NCBI GenBank assembly: GCA_036380835.1 | Contig: DASVDZ010000064.1 | Coordinates: 124,001-188,000 of the forward strand | Direction of reading: 5' to 3' | From: DASQJL01 sp036380835 | GTDB taxonomy: Bacteria > Eisenbacteria > RBG-16-71-46 > SZUA-252 | DNA length: 64,000 bases | Shown here: piece by piece, positions 36,290-44,536 of the stretch | Numbering within the stretch: position 1 is the stretch's first letter | How the letters are laid out: the number at the start of each line of letters is the position of its first letter | Notes under the pieces: model-generated | Seen by the model: the letters and a program-made list of their open reading frames with translations, nothing else | What the model was told of the DNA's origin: nothing | Database searches by the model: none | Made by a program: the position numbers and the translations under genes

Positions 36290-37501
36290 GTGCCGCCGAG
36301 CCTCGATGCGCCCCAGAAGGTGACCTCCGGCTCGCGGTTGATCCTCTTCCTTACCGTCTTCATCCACCTGCTCGGGTTCGGGATCATCATCCCGCTCCTC
36401 CCCTACTACGCCATGACGTACGGCGCGGGAGGGCTCGTGATCGGGCTCCTCAACACGTCGTTCTCCTTCGCCCAGTTCCTCTTCGCTCCGCTTTGGGGAC
36501 GCCTCTCCGATCGCGTCGGACGGCGCCCCGTGCTCCTCGGATCGCTTCTCCTGACCGGCGCCTCGTACGTGGTCTTCGCGGTGGCGCAGTCCTTGCCCAT
36601 GCTCTTCCTCTCGCGGATCATGGCGGGAGTCGCGGGCGCCACGCTCTCGACCGCGCTCGCCTACGTTGCCGACACGACCGGCCCGGGCGATCGGACGAAG
36701 GGGATGGGGCTGATCGGCGCCGCGTTCGGAATGGGATTCATCTTCGGCCCCGCGATGGGGGGCATCCTCAGCCGCTGGGGATTCGCGGTGCCCGCGTACG
36801 CCGCGGCCGGCCTCGCGACCGCCGCCGCCGTCTTCGCCTACTTCCGCCTGCCGGAGTCGCTCCGGCCCGAGGCGCGGGCGGCCGGCGCGGGCCGGCGCCG
36901 CGCGCGCGCGACCTTCCGCGAGGCGTTCTCCCGGCCCGTGGTCGGCCTGGTGCTCGCGCTCTTCTTCACCGTCACCCTCTGCTTCTCCGGGATGGAGGCG
37001 ATCCTCGCCCTCTTCTGCGACCACTTCTTCCGGTGGGGCCCCGCGCAGATCGGCTACCTGTTCGCGTTCGTCGGCGTGATCGCGGCGCTCATGCAGGCGG
37101 GGATCGTCGGGGCGCTGGTGCGCCGGTTCGGCGAGCGGGCGCTCGTGATGGCCGGCGTGCTCCTGATGGGCGCCGCGTTCGTGACCGCGGGGACGGTGCC
37201 GCCGGTCGCGCTCTTCCTCGCGGCCATGGGCGCGATCGCGATGGGGAGCGGCCTCACGTCGCCGTCCCTCTCCGGCCTCATCTCGCTCGCCACGCCGGCC
37301 GACGAGCAGGGCGGGATCCTCGGCACCTACCAATCGCTCGGGAGCCTCGCCCGCGCGATCGGACCGTTCCTGGGCGGGCTCACGTTCGACCACGTCGGCC
37401 CCGGCGCGCCGCTCTGGATGGCGGGCGCGGTGCTGCTCCTGGTCGCGACCGCCGCCTTCAGGCTACCGCGGCACGAAGAGGTCGTAGCCTCGGCGGGCTA
37501 G
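36290..37501 (+). CDS. MFS transporter, TetA/multidrug exporter type
   Basis: This protein has 403 residues with twelve predicted membrane segments. The first part shows the TCR/TetA-type pattern LLGFGIIIPLLPYY (motif D) and GRLSDRVGRRPVLL (motif A, between segments 2 and 3), followed by RIMAGVAGATLSTALAYVADTT. The central loop is Arg-rich (EARAAGAGRRRARATFREAF). LIGAAFGMGFIFGPAMGG is the antiporter motif C, so it is a proton-driven efflux pump. Substrate unknown. Start GTG 36290 was preferred because of the promoter spacing. Its stop overlaps that of lat on the other strand by four bases. Confidence 0.9.
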   Translation: MPPSLDAPQKVTSGSRLILFLTVFIHLLGFGIIIPLLPYYAMTYGAGGLVIGLLNTSFSFAQFLFAPLWGRLSDRVGRRPVLLGSLLLTGASYVVFAVAQSLPMLFLSRIMAGVAGATLSTALAYVADTTGPGDRTKGMGLIGAAFGMGFIFGPAMGGILSRWGFAVPAYAAAGLATAAAVFAYFRLPESLRPEARAAGAGRRRARATFREAFSRPVVGLVLALFFTVTLCFSGMEAILALFCDHFFRWGPAQIGYLFAFVGVIAALMQAGIVGALVRRFGERALVMAGVLLMGAAFVTAGTVPPVALFLAAMGAIAMGSGLTSPSLSGLISLATPADEQGGILGTYQSLGSLARAIGPFLGGLTFDHVGPGAPLWMAGAVLLLVATAAFRLPRHEEVVASAG

Positions 37502-38853
37502 CGACCGATCGCCTTCTTGATGCTCTTCCGGAACTTCTCCATCGCCTCGGCGATCTCGGCCTTGGCGATCACCAGCGCCGGCCGGAACCGGATCGAGTTC
37601 GGGCCGCAGCCGAGCACGACCACGCCCTCCTCGTACGCGTTCTTGATGACCTGATCGCGGAGCGCTCCGTCGCGCAGGTCGAACGCGCACATGAGGCCCT
37701 TCCCGCGCGCGTTCGAGACGTGCTCCGGGAACTCCTTCGCGAGCGACTCGAGGCCGGCCAGGAGCTCGGCGCCGCGCGCCGCCGCGTTCTCGAGGAGCTT
37801 CTCCTCGGCCATGATCTCGAGGTAGCGCTGGCTCCGCACCATGTCGACCAGGGTGCCGCCCCACGTCGAGTTGATGCGGCTCGACACGCGGAAGACGTTG
37901 TCCTTCACGTCGTCGATCCGCGTGTTCGCGATGAATCCGCAGATCTGCGACTTCTTGCCGAACGCGACCATGTCGGGCTTCACGCCGAAGTGCTCGTGCG
38001 CCCAGAACCGGCCGGTCAGGCCGAAGCCCGCCTGCACCTCGTCGAAGACGAGCATCGCCTCGTGCTTGTCGGCCATCTTCCTGAGCGCCTGGAAGAACTC
38101 CGCCCGGAAGTGGTTGTCGCCGCCCTCGCCCTGGATCGGCTCGATGATGATCGCGGCGATGTCGCCGTCGTAGCGCTCGAACGCCCGTTCCATCTGCGCG
38201 ACCGCCAGCTCCTCGCGGCGCTTCACGTCGGCGAGCCGGTCCTCGTTGAGCGGGAACTCGACCTTGGGATTGAGCACGCGCGGCCAGTCGAACTTGGGGA
38301 AGTACGCCGTCTTCCGCGGATCGGTCGTGTTGGTCAGCGAGAGCGTGTAGCCCGAGCGCCCGTGGAACGCCTGCTCGAAATGGAGCACCCGCGTGCCGCG
38401 CTCCTCGCGGTGGCCGCGCGCGAAGTTCTTCCGCACCTTCCAGTCGAAGGACGCCTTGAGCGCGTTCTCGACGCCGAGGGTGCCGCCCGCGACGAAGAAC
38501 GCGTGGGTGAAGCTCGGCCCCATGGCGTGTCGGGAGAACGTCTCCACGAACTCCGCCATCTCGGTCGTGTAGACGTCGCTGTTCGTGACGTTGTGGACCG
38601 CCGACTTGAGGAGCCGGGCCGTGAACTCCGGCGTCTTCATGCCGGGGTGGTTCATGCCGACGGGGTTCGAGGCGAAGAAGGAGAAGAAGTCCATCAGCTT
38701 CTTCCGCCCCTTCGAATCGTAGAGCCAGACGCCCTCGCTCTTCTCCAGGTCGAGGACGAAATCGAAGCCGTCGGCCAGCATGTGCTTGGCCAGCGACGCG
38801 TGCACCTGATCCGGGGCGACCCGGACGGACGCGCTGGTCTCGGTGGGGCTCAT
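37498..38853 (-). CDS. lat: L-lysine 6-aminotransferase
   Basis: This 451-residue PLP-dependent class III aminotransferase moves the epsilon-amino group of lysine to 2-oxoglutarate. The sequence follows the Lat family from end to end: MLADGFDFVLDLEKSEG, FFSFFASNPVGMNHP, FFVAGGTLGVENALKASFDWK, AFHGRSGYTLSLTNT, EPIQGEGGDNHFR, the PLP site in VAFGKKSQICG (Lys300, the same number as in the mycobacterial enzyme) and FDEVQAGFG. It is downstream of the Lrp-family gene with 33 bases between, including a perfect palindrome; the same lrp-lat pairing is known from Mycobacterium. Likely role: lysine catabolism or a persistence response. Confidence 0.94.
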   Translation of the reverse strand: MSPTETSASVRVAPDQVHASLAKHMLADGFDFVLDLEKSEGVWLYDSKGRKKLMDFFSFFASNPVGMNHPGMKTPEFTARLLKSAVHNVTNSDVYTTEMAEFVETFSRHAMGPSFTHAFFVAGGTLGVENALKASFDWKVRKNFARGHREERGTRVLHFEQAFHGRSGYTLSLTNTTDPRKTAYFPKFDWPRVLNPKVEFPLNEDRLADVKRREELAVAQMERAFERYDGDIAAIIIEPIQGEGGDNHFRAEFFQALRKMADKHEAMLVFDEVQAGFGLTGRFWAHEHFGVKPDMVAFGKKSQICGFIANTRIDDVKDNVFRVSSRINSTWGGTLVDMVRSQRYLEIMAEEKLLENAAARGAELLAGLESLAKEFPEHVSNARGKGLMCAFDLRDGALRDQVIKNAYEEGVVVLGCGPNSIRFRPALVIAKAEIAEAMEKFRKSIKKAIGR

Positions 38854-38870
38854 CGGTTGACTCCTTTCTT

Positions 38871-38886
38871 CGGCCGCGCGCGGCCG
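38871..38886 (-). promoter_or_regulatory. 16-base palindrome between lrp and lat
   Basis: CGGCCGCG (38871-38878) and CGCGGCCG (38879-38886) form a perfect palindrome that begins right after the lrp stop codon and ends 5 bases before AAAGGAG of lat (minus strand). It may form an intercistronic hairpin that uncouples or protects the lat mRNA. Confidence 0.45.
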
Positions 38887-39378
38887 TTAATCGACTTTGA
38901 TGCGGTGCTGCTCCTTGGAAGTCGCGAGCACCATGACGGTCCGCGTCTGACGGACGCCGCGGATGGTGTTGAGCTTTTCGATCAGGAGCCGGCGGAACGC
39001 GGTCATGTCCGGCACCTTCACCTTGAGGAGGAGCGAGAACTCCCCCGTGATGTGGTGGCATTCGAGCACTTCGTCGAGATCCGCCACCGCTTCGATGAAC
39101 GCCTTCTCGAACTGAGGATGTTCGACGAAGACCTCGACGAACGCCGTGATGTCGTGGCCGAGTTTCCGGTCGTCCAGGAGCGCCACGTACCCTCGGATGA
39201 ACCCGGCGCGCTCCAGTTTCCGAATCCGCTCGTTCACCGACGGCGCCGTGAGGCCCACGGATTTCGCGACGGCCGCCTGAGACAGCTTGGCGTTCTCCTG
39301 GAGGAGCGCGAGAATCTTCCGATCGATGGCGTCCGGGGCATGACCGTTCTCGAACGTGGTTCGGCTCTCGCTCTTCAT
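38887..39378 (-). CDS. Lrp/AsnC-family transcriptional regulator
   Basis: This 163-residue regulator has an N-terminal helix-turn-helix (residues 17-62: DAIDRKILALLQENAKLSQAAVAKSVGLTAPSVNERIRKLERAG) and a C-terminal RAM/AsnC ligand domain (FVEVFVEHPQFEKAF, VLECHHITGEFSLLLKVKVPD). It probably binds lysine or another amino acid and controls lat downstream. A 24-base dyad overlaps the promoter, 19 bases before its ATG, which fits autoregulation. AldR/LrpA of mycobacteria holds the same position next to lat. On the other side lies the AAA-ATPase gene, divergent. Confidence 0.93.
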   Translation of the reverse strand: MKSESRTTFENGHAPDAIDRKILALLQENAKLSQAAVAKSVGLTAPSVNERIRKLERAGFIRGYVALLDDRKLGHDITAFVEVFVEHPQFEKAFIEAVADLDEVLECHHITGEFSLLLKVKVPDMTAFRRLLIEKLNTIRGVRQTRTVMVLATSKEQHRIKVD

Positions 39379-39396
39379 AGCCTTATAATATTCGGC

Positions 39397-39420
39397 AATA
39401 TTGACATGAAAGTCAACATT
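39397..39420. promoter_or_regulatory. operator-like dyad upstream of the Lrp-family gene
   Basis: AATATTGAC (39397-39405) and GTCAACATT (39412-39420) form a 9-base inverted repeat (8 of 9 matching) with a 6-base centre. On the minus strand TTGACT (39416-39411) could be the -35 box, followed after 17 bases by the weak GAATAT (39393-39388) or after 20 by TATTAT (39390-39385). The centre spacing of 6 is too long for an FNR or CRP box. An Lrp-type site is the best reading. Confidence 0.55.
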
Positions 39421-39489
39421 TATTTCGATTCTGCCAGGCTCGCCCGCGGCCCGGTTCGCCCTTGAGACGACGCGCATCGAAGCGGTAGG

Positions 39490-41016
39490 GTGGAGGAAAC
39501 ACCCCACTTCCCCGCAGCGGAGGGTCCGGCTCCCGTGAAACGACCGCAAACCGTTAAACAATTGAGAGATAGCGGATACACGTCGCGCACCGTGAAGGAA
39601 GAGATGCGCCGCAACCTGATCGTGGCCATGGAGCGCGGCGAGAACCGGTTCCCCGGCATCGTCGGCTACGACCGGACGGTGCTCCCCCAGATCGAGAACG
39701 CGGTCCTGAGCGGGCACGATTTCATCCTGCTCGGCCTCCGGGGCCAGGCGAAGACGCGCCTCCTCCGGAGCCTCTCGCGGTTCCTCGACGAGTGGCAGCC
39801 GGCCGTGGACGGATGCGAGCTGAACGACGATCCGCTCGCGCCGATCTGCCCCGTCTGCAGGCGGCGCGCCGCGGAGGAGGGGGACGCGCTCCCCGTCCGC
39901 TGGATCCACCGGGACGAGCGCTACCGCGAGAAGCTCGCGACGCCCGACGTCACGATCGCCGACCTGATCGGCGACATCGACCCGATCAAGGCGGCGAACC
40001 AGCGCCTCTCCTACAGCGACCCCGAGGTCATGCACTACGGGATCATCCCGCGGACGAATCGCGGCATCTTTGCCATCAACGAGCTCCCCGACCTCCAGCC
40101 GCGCATCCAGGTCGGCCTCCTGAACATCCTCGAGGAGAAGGACATCCAGGTCCGGGGATTCCCGATCCGCCTGCCGCTCGACGTGCAGATCGTCTTCTCG
40201 GCCAACCCCGAGGACTACACGAACCGCGGCAACATCATCACGCCGCTCCGCGACCGCATCGCGTCTCAGATCATGACCCACTACCCCTTCACGATCGAGG
40301 ACGCCATGCACGTCACCGAGCAGGAGGCGTGGGTGAAGCGCGGAGACGGCATCGAGGTGATCGTCCCCGATTACATCCGGGAGCTGATCGAGATGGTGGC
40401 GATCCAGGCCCGGAAGTCGTCGTACGTCGACCAGGGAAGCGGCGTCAGCGTCCGCATGACGATCGCCCTCCTCGAGAACGTGATCTCGAACGCCGAGCGG
40501 CGCGCGATCCGGAACGGCGAGCGGCGCCAGGCCGTGCGGATCTGCGACCTCCAGCACGCGATTTCCTCGATCACCGGCAAGGTGGAGCTGGTCTACGAGG
40601 GGGAGCAGGAGGGCGCCGTCGCGGTGGCGAAGCACCTGGTCGGCAAGGCGGTGAAGGAGATCTTCGCCAAGTACTTCCCCGACGCCTACAAGGCGAAGGA
40701 GAAAGGGGACGCGACGCCGTCCGACTACGACCCGATCTTCCGCTGGTTCGCCCAGGGGAAGAAGGTGGAGATCTCGGACGAGCTACCGACCGCCGAGTTC
40801 CACAAGCACCTGGCGCAGGTGACCGGGCTGGAGCCGCTCCCGAAACGGTACCTGCCGATCCGCGACCCCGCCGAGGTCGCGACGGCGATGGAGTTCGTGC
40901 TCGAGGCGCTCCACCAGAACTCGATCCTCGCCAAGGAGCGGACCGACACCGCGGCGCTCGCCTATACCGACATGTTCTCGACGATGCTCGGGAAGCCCGA
41001 AGAGGCCGAGGACTGA
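39490..41016 (+). CDS. magnesium-chelatase-like AAA+ ATPase (ChlI/MoxR type)
   Basis: This is a 508-residue AAA+ protein. The nucleotide site is GLRGQAKTR (residues 82-90): the usual GxxGxGKT is changed to GQAKT, as in a known subgroup, with Lys88. The Walker B/sensor region includes GIFAINELPDLQPRIQVGLLNILEEKDIQVRGFPIRLPLDVQIVFSANPEDYTNRG. Cys109, Cys120 and Cys123 (CPVC) may form a metal site. The C-terminal helical lid follows from about 330. It is followed by a VWA protein 39 bases on; such pairs act as chaperones that insert metals or remodel complexes (CbbQ/O, CoxD/E, BchI/D). GTG 39490 is the longest start; GTG 39535 is an alternative. Confidence 0.86.
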   Translation: MEETPHFPAAEGPAPVKRPQTVKQLRDSGYTSRTVKEEMRRNLIVAMERGENRFPGIVGYDRTVLPQIENAVLSGHDFILLGLRGQAKTRLLRSLSRFLDEWQPAVDGCELNDDPLAPICPVCRRRAAEEGDALPVRWIHRDERYREKLATPDVTIADLIGDIDPIKAANQRLSYSDPEVMHYGIIPRTNRGIFAINELPDLQPRIQVGLLNILEEKDIQVRGFPIRLPLDVQIVFSANPEDYTNRGNIITPLRDRIASQIMTHYPFTIEDAMHVTEQEAWVKRGDGIEVIVPDYIRELIEMVAIQARKSSYVDQGSGVSVRMTIALLENVISNAERRAIRNGERRQAVRICDLQHAISSITGKVELVYEGEQEGAVAVAKHLVGKAVKEIFAKYFPDAYKAKEKGDATPSDYDPIFRWFAQGKKVEISDELPTAEFHKHLAQVTGLEPLPKRYLPIRDPAEVATAMEFVLEALHQNSILAKERTDTAALAYTDMFSTMLGKPEEAED

Positions 41017-41055
41017 TCGTGCCCGCCCCGAGGACCGAACGGACGGAGGGCTAGC

Positions 41056-42162
41056 GTGGACTTCCGGTACGCGCGCTGGGACGCGCGGCTCATCCAGAAC
41101 CTGAATTTCCTCAAGAACCTGCTCTCCCTCTACAACCGGCTCCTCCTCATGACCGACGGCGACGTCGACCGGGCGCTCGAGGCGCTGGAGGAGCTGGGCC
41201 AGCGTTTCGGCTTCTTCAACGACAAGTTCTCGATCGAGGACTTCAAGAAGCACCTCAAGGACGAGGAGGCCATCGAGGAGAAGAACGGGCGGACCGTGCT
41301 CACGAAGAAGGGCGAGCGGATGATCCGGAAGGACTCGCTCGACCGGATCTTCACGTCGCTCGCCAAGGACTCGGCCGGAGAGCACCGCGTGCCGCGCACG
41401 GGCACGGGGGGCGAGAAGATCACCGAGACGCGCCCCTACGAGTTCGGCGATTCGGTCGGCGACATCGACTTCCTCTCGAGCGTGCGGAATTCGATGCGGC
41501 GCCACCGGGGCGAGCTGCCCCCGGACGAAGGGCTGCGCCTCACCGAGGACGACCTCGAGGTCTACGAGACCGAACACCTCTCGTCCTGCGCGACCGTCTT
41601 GATGATCGACGTGAGCCACTCGATGATTCTCTACGGCGAGGACCGCATCACGCCCGCCAAGCAGGCCGCGCTCGCGCTCGCCGAGCTGATCACGACGCGC
41701 TACCCCAAGGATTCGCTTTCGGTGGTTCTCTTCGGGGACGACGCCTGGGAGGTGAAGCTCCGGGACATCCCCTACGTCTCGGTGGGGCCCTACCACACGA
41801 ACACCAAGGCGGGGCTTCAGCTCGCGCAGAAGGTCCTGGCGCGGAAGAAGCACGCGAACAAGCAGATCTTCATGATCACCGACGGGAAGCCGTCGGCGAT
41901 GTTCGAGAACGGGCGCCTCTACAAGAACGCGTTCGGGCTCGACCCCAAGATCGTGAACAAGACGCTCGACGAAGCGGTGCAGTGCCGCCGGAAGCGGATC
42001 CCGATCACGACCTTCATGGTGACGCAGGACCCCTACCTGGTCCGCTTCGTGGAGCGCTTCACGCAGCTCAACAAGGGGCGGGCCTACTTCTCCGACCTGG
42101 AAGACCTCGGCGGCTACCTCTTCGTCGACTTCGCGCAGAACCGGAAACGCAGGGTGCAGTAG
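41056..42162 (+). CDS. VWA-domain protein partnering the AAA+ ATPase
   Basis: This is a 368-residue cytosolic protein. Residues 1-170 are helical and charged. The von Willebrand A domain (about 176-360) has a full MIDAS: DVSHS (Asp185, Ser187, Ser189), a Thr in HTNTKAGL (about 250) and Asp276 in MITDGKPS. This is the CoxE/BchD-like partner of the AAA+ protein encoded just upstream. Adaptors of this kind bind the client through the metal-dependent site. No client gene is next to the pair, so the target is unknown. It has no membrane segment or signal. Confidence 0.85.
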   Translation: MDFRYARWDARLIQNLNFLKNLLSLYNRLLLMTDGDVDRALEALEELGQRFGFFNDKFSIEDFKKHLKDEEAIEEKNGRTVLTKKGERMIRKDSLDRIFTSLAKDSAGEHRVPRTGTGGEKITETRPYEFGDSVGDIDFLSSVRNSMRRHRGELPPDEGLRLTEDDLEVYETEHLSSCATVLMIDVSHSMILYGEDRITPAKQAALALAELITTRYPKDSLSVVLFGDDAWEVKLRDIPYVSVGPYHTNTKAGLQLAQKVLARKKHANKQIFMITDGKPSAMFENGRLYKNAFGLDPKIVNKTLDEAVQCRRKRIPITTFMVTQDPYLVRFVERFTQLNKGRAYFSDLEDLGGYLFVDFAQNRKRRVQ

Positions 42163-42189
42163 CGGCCGCCACGGCGCCTCGAGGCAGCC

Positions 42190-42795
42190 CTAGAGGCGAA
42201 GCCTCCATCCCAGCTCGAACGCCATGAAGCCGTCCATGGAGGCGTTCCGGACGTGCCAGGCGTGCCCGCGGACGTCCCCCGTCAGCGCGAGCCAGGGCGC
42301 GATCGCCACGTCGGCGCCGACGGCGTAGGTGAAGCCGGCTTGCTCCTCGGACACCGATCCGATGCCCTCCACGCCGCCATAGGTCGACGAGAGAATCGAC
42401 GGCACGGGCCGCAGGGAGGTTTCAGGGCGTGTCGTGATGAGGTAGAGACCGCCGCCGGCGCCGACCCACGGACGCACGCGCCGCCCGTCGGCCGGCCCGT
42501 ACGTCGCCATCACGGTGATCGGCGTGAGGCGCGTCGCGCCGTCCCAGTGCCGCGCAAAGCCCGTCGCGACGCCCCATCCCCTCCCGAGATTGGAGTCCAG
42601 CGAGACCCCGGCGCCCCATCGGCCGGCGTCGCCGAACCGGAGCTGGCTCGGGGAGACCGCGCCGAAGACGCGAAGGGTCGGGGCGGAGCCGAAGGCCGCG
42701 GGAGCGCGGTCGGGGGCCATGGAGACGGCGGCGGCGGCCGTCGAGGCGAGCGCGAGGGAGGAAACGAGCGAAAGGACGAGTCGAGCGCGGAACAT
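42190..42795 (-). CDS. outer-membrane beta-barrel protein (opacity/OmpX-like), copy A
   Basis: This 201-residue protein has a signal peptide (about 1-23, ALASTAAAA). The mature part alternates polar and aromatic/hydrophobic residues in strands separated by turns (LRFGDAGRWGAGVSLDSNLGRGWGVATGFARHW, RPWVGAGGGLYLITT, FTYAVGADVAIAPWLALTGDVRGHAWHV) and ends with the terminal aromatic-hydrophobic strand FMAFELGWRLRL, typical of BAM substrates. It is an 8-strand barrel by length. ATG 42795 has GGAGGT upstream. The gene lies next to a similar barrel gene (copy B, 37 bases), likely one operon. Confidence 0.8.
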   Translation of the reverse strand: MFRARLVLSLVSSLALASTAAAAVSMAPDRAPAAFGSAPTLRVFGAVSPSQLRFGDAGRWGAGVSLDSNLGRGWGVATGFARHWDGATRLTPITVMATYGPADGRRVRPWVGAGGGLYLITTRPETSLRPVPSILSSTYGGVEGIGSVSEEQAGFTYAVGADVAIAPWLALTGDVRGHAWHVRNASMDGFMAFELGWRLRL

Positions 42796-42832
42796 GGAGC
42801 ACCTCCGAACCATCCGGCGAAGCGATCGGCGC

Positions 42833-43474
42833 CTACAGCACGAAGCCGAATCCCATCTGGAACGTGAAGAAGGGGGTGTCGATGAAATCGTTGCCCCAGA
42901 CCTGGTGGAACTTCACGCCCGCTCCCACCAGCGTCCGTGGCGAAATGGGCGCTCCGATCCCCATGCCGAAATTCACGCCGGCGTTGTCCTCGCTCACGGA
43001 CCTGGACTGGAGGAGCCCTCCGACGTCCACGTCGGTGGTCTCGCGGACGTGGTACATGCCGATCCCGCCGCCGATCCATGGCTTCACCTTGCCGCTCGTC
43101 GGAAGGATCACGTCGGCGCCGACCGTGAGGGGCGTGATCGACGCGTCGCGATTCGAGAGGAAATGATTGTCGAAATGGTGGTAGGCGACGTCGAACGAAA
43201 GGAGGACCTTCCGGCTCACGCCGTATCCGATCGAGCCGCCGAATCCGGGGCCGGAATCGTAGACGTCGCCGAACGTGCCGGTCGGCGCGGAGAAGCCGAG
43301 GTGTGCCCGGAAGATCGTCTGCCCCTCGATCCCGCCGCCCGTCGCGCCGGCGGAGGCGACGCGATGGCGCCTGGCGGGGTGCGACTCGGCGCCGGTGAGC
43401 GACGAGGCCGCGGCCTGGGCGGCGGCCGTGCCGGCGAGCAGGACGGCGAACAGCGCGATGATTCGGCGGTGCAT
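42833..43474 (-). CDS. outer-membrane beta-barrel protein (OmpW/opacity-like), copy B
   Basis: This 213-residue protein has a signal peptide (about 1-22, LLAGTAAAQAAA). The mature part shows regular strand patterns typical of small barrels: IFRAHLGFSAPTGTFGDVYDSGPGFGGSIGYGVSRKVLLSFDVAYHHF, WIGGGIGMYHVRET, GVNFGMGIGAPISPRTLVGAGVKFHQVW and the C-terminal strand FFTFQMGFGFVL. It is related in layout to copy A but not closely in sequence. ATG 43474 has AGGAGG upstream; the longer frame to 43531 lacks a signal peptide at its start. Function unknown. Confidence 0.8.
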   Translation of the reverse strand: MHRRIIALFAVLLAGTAAAQAAASSLTGAESHPARRHRVASAGATGGGIEGQTIFRAHLGFSAPTGTFGDVYDSGPGFGGSIGYGVSRKVLLSFDVAYHHFDNHFLSNRDASITPLTVGADVILPTSGKVKPWIGGGIGMYHVRETTDVDVGGLLQSRSVSEDNAGVNFGMGIGAPISPRTLVGAGVKFHQVWGNDFIDTPFFTFQMGFGFVL

Positions 43475-43543
43475 GGCTTCCCTCCTGGGGCCCGCGGCGC
43501 CCTTCCCCCACCACGGGCCCGAGTCTAGCACCGGCGCCCCGGC

Positions 43544-43572
43544 TTGACGCCCCCGAAACCCCGTGCTCTACT
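43544..43572 (+). promoter_or_regulatory. predicted promoter of the hpnCDE-mutY operon
   Basis: TTGACG (43544-43549) and TCTACT (43567-43572) are separated by 17 bases, 30 bases upstream of the hpnC ATG at 43603, which itself has AGGAGG. Confidence 0.5.
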
Positions 43573-43602
43573 GGCCGTTCCGGGCATTCCCAGGAGGCGC
43601 CG

Positions 43603-44523
43603 ATGCTGGAGTCCCATCCGCCGTTCGGGCGCGCCGACCGTGACGCCGAACGCGGCGACCCGCCGATCGATCCGACGCCGATCCATCTCGCCTACCAGGC
43701 GTGCGAGGCGATCGCGCGCGCCCACTACGAGAATTTTCCGGTCGCCTCCTGGTTCCTCGCGGCGGATCGGCGGCGGGCCTTGGCGGCCATCTACGCGTTC
43801 GCGCGGATGGCCGACGATGCCGCCGACGCGGCGCGGCCGACCGCCGAGCGGCTTCGGCGCCTCGACGAGATCGAGATCGACCTGCTCCAGGCGCTCGACG
43901 GCGCCCCACCGAGCCCGATCTTCACGGCCCTCGGCGACGCGATCGAGCGCCACGCGCTCCCGACCGAGCCGTTCCTCGACCTGATCGAGGCGTTCCGGGC
44001 GGACGCCCGCGACGCCACGTTCGACACCTGGGACGACCTGCTCGACTACTGCCGCGGCTCGGCCAACACGATCGGGCGCCTGGTCCTGGCGCTCCATCGC
44101 GTGGACCATCCCCGCGCCCCCGCCGAGTCGGACGCCGTCTGCACCGCCCTCCAGCTCACCAACTTCTGGCAGGACTTGGGAGGCGACCTGGAGCGCGGAC
44201 GGCTCTTCATTCCGCTCGAGGATCTCGCGCGCTTCGGCGTGAAGCGCGAGGACCTGCGCGATCCGTCGCGGCGGCCGATCGTCACGCGGCTGATCGAGCA
44301 CGAGTGCCGCGGCACCGAGGAGCTGTTCGAAGCGGGCGGGCCGATCGTCGGGCGCGTGCCGGTCGGTCTGGCGATCCAGCTCCGCGCCACGATCGCGGGC
44401 GGACAGGCGATCCTCCGCTCGGTCTTGCGCCGCGGTCAGGACGTGATCACCGAACGGCCGACGCTCGGGACCTTCGCGCGCGCGCGCATCGTGGCGACGG
44501 CGCTCCTGGGATTCGGTGGCTGA
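43603..44523 (+). CDS. hpnC: hydroxysqualene dehydroxylase-pathway synthase HpnC (squalene/phytoene synthase family)
   Basis: This 306-residue protein has the squalene/phytoene synthase fold: FPVASWFLAADRRRALAAIYAFARMADDAAD with the first Asp-rich motif, DLLDYCRGSANTIGRLVL, LQLTNFWQDLGGDLERGRLFIP with the second Asp motif. In the HpnCDE route HpnD makes presqualene diphosphate, HpnC converts it to hydroxysqualene and HpnE reduces that to squalene. The N-terminal 25 residues are a charged extension. AGGAGG sits six bases before the ATG. It is the first gene of an operon with hpnD, hpnE and mutY; no squalene-hopene cyclase lies in the window. Confidence 0.93.
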   Translation: MLESHPPFGRADRDAERGDPPIDPTPIHLAYQACEAIARAHYENFPVASWFLAADRRRALAAIYAFARMADDAADAARPTAERLRRLDEIEIDLLQALDGAPPSPIFTALGDAIERHALPTEPFLDLIEAFRADARDATFDTWDDLLDYCRGSANTIGRLVLALHRVDHPRAPAESDAVCTALQLTNFWQDLGGDLERGRLFIPLEDLARFGVKREDLRDPSRRPIVTRLIEHECRGTEELFEAGGPIVGRVPVGLAIQLRATIAGGQAILRSVLRRGQDVITERPTLGTFARARIVATALLGFGG

Positions 44524-44536
44524 GGGAGCCGCGGCC

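Noticed and set aside
39401..39416. FNR/CRP-type site TTGAC-N6-GTCAA
   Set aside because: FNR boxes have a centre of four bases (TTGAT-N4-ATCAA) and CRP sites differ in sequence; the next gene is an Lrp-type regulator, so an Lrp-type dyad is the better reading.
36226..39465. 1079-codon open frame over the MFS, lat and lrp genes
   Set aside because: It crosses three recognised genes in the wrong frame or strand.
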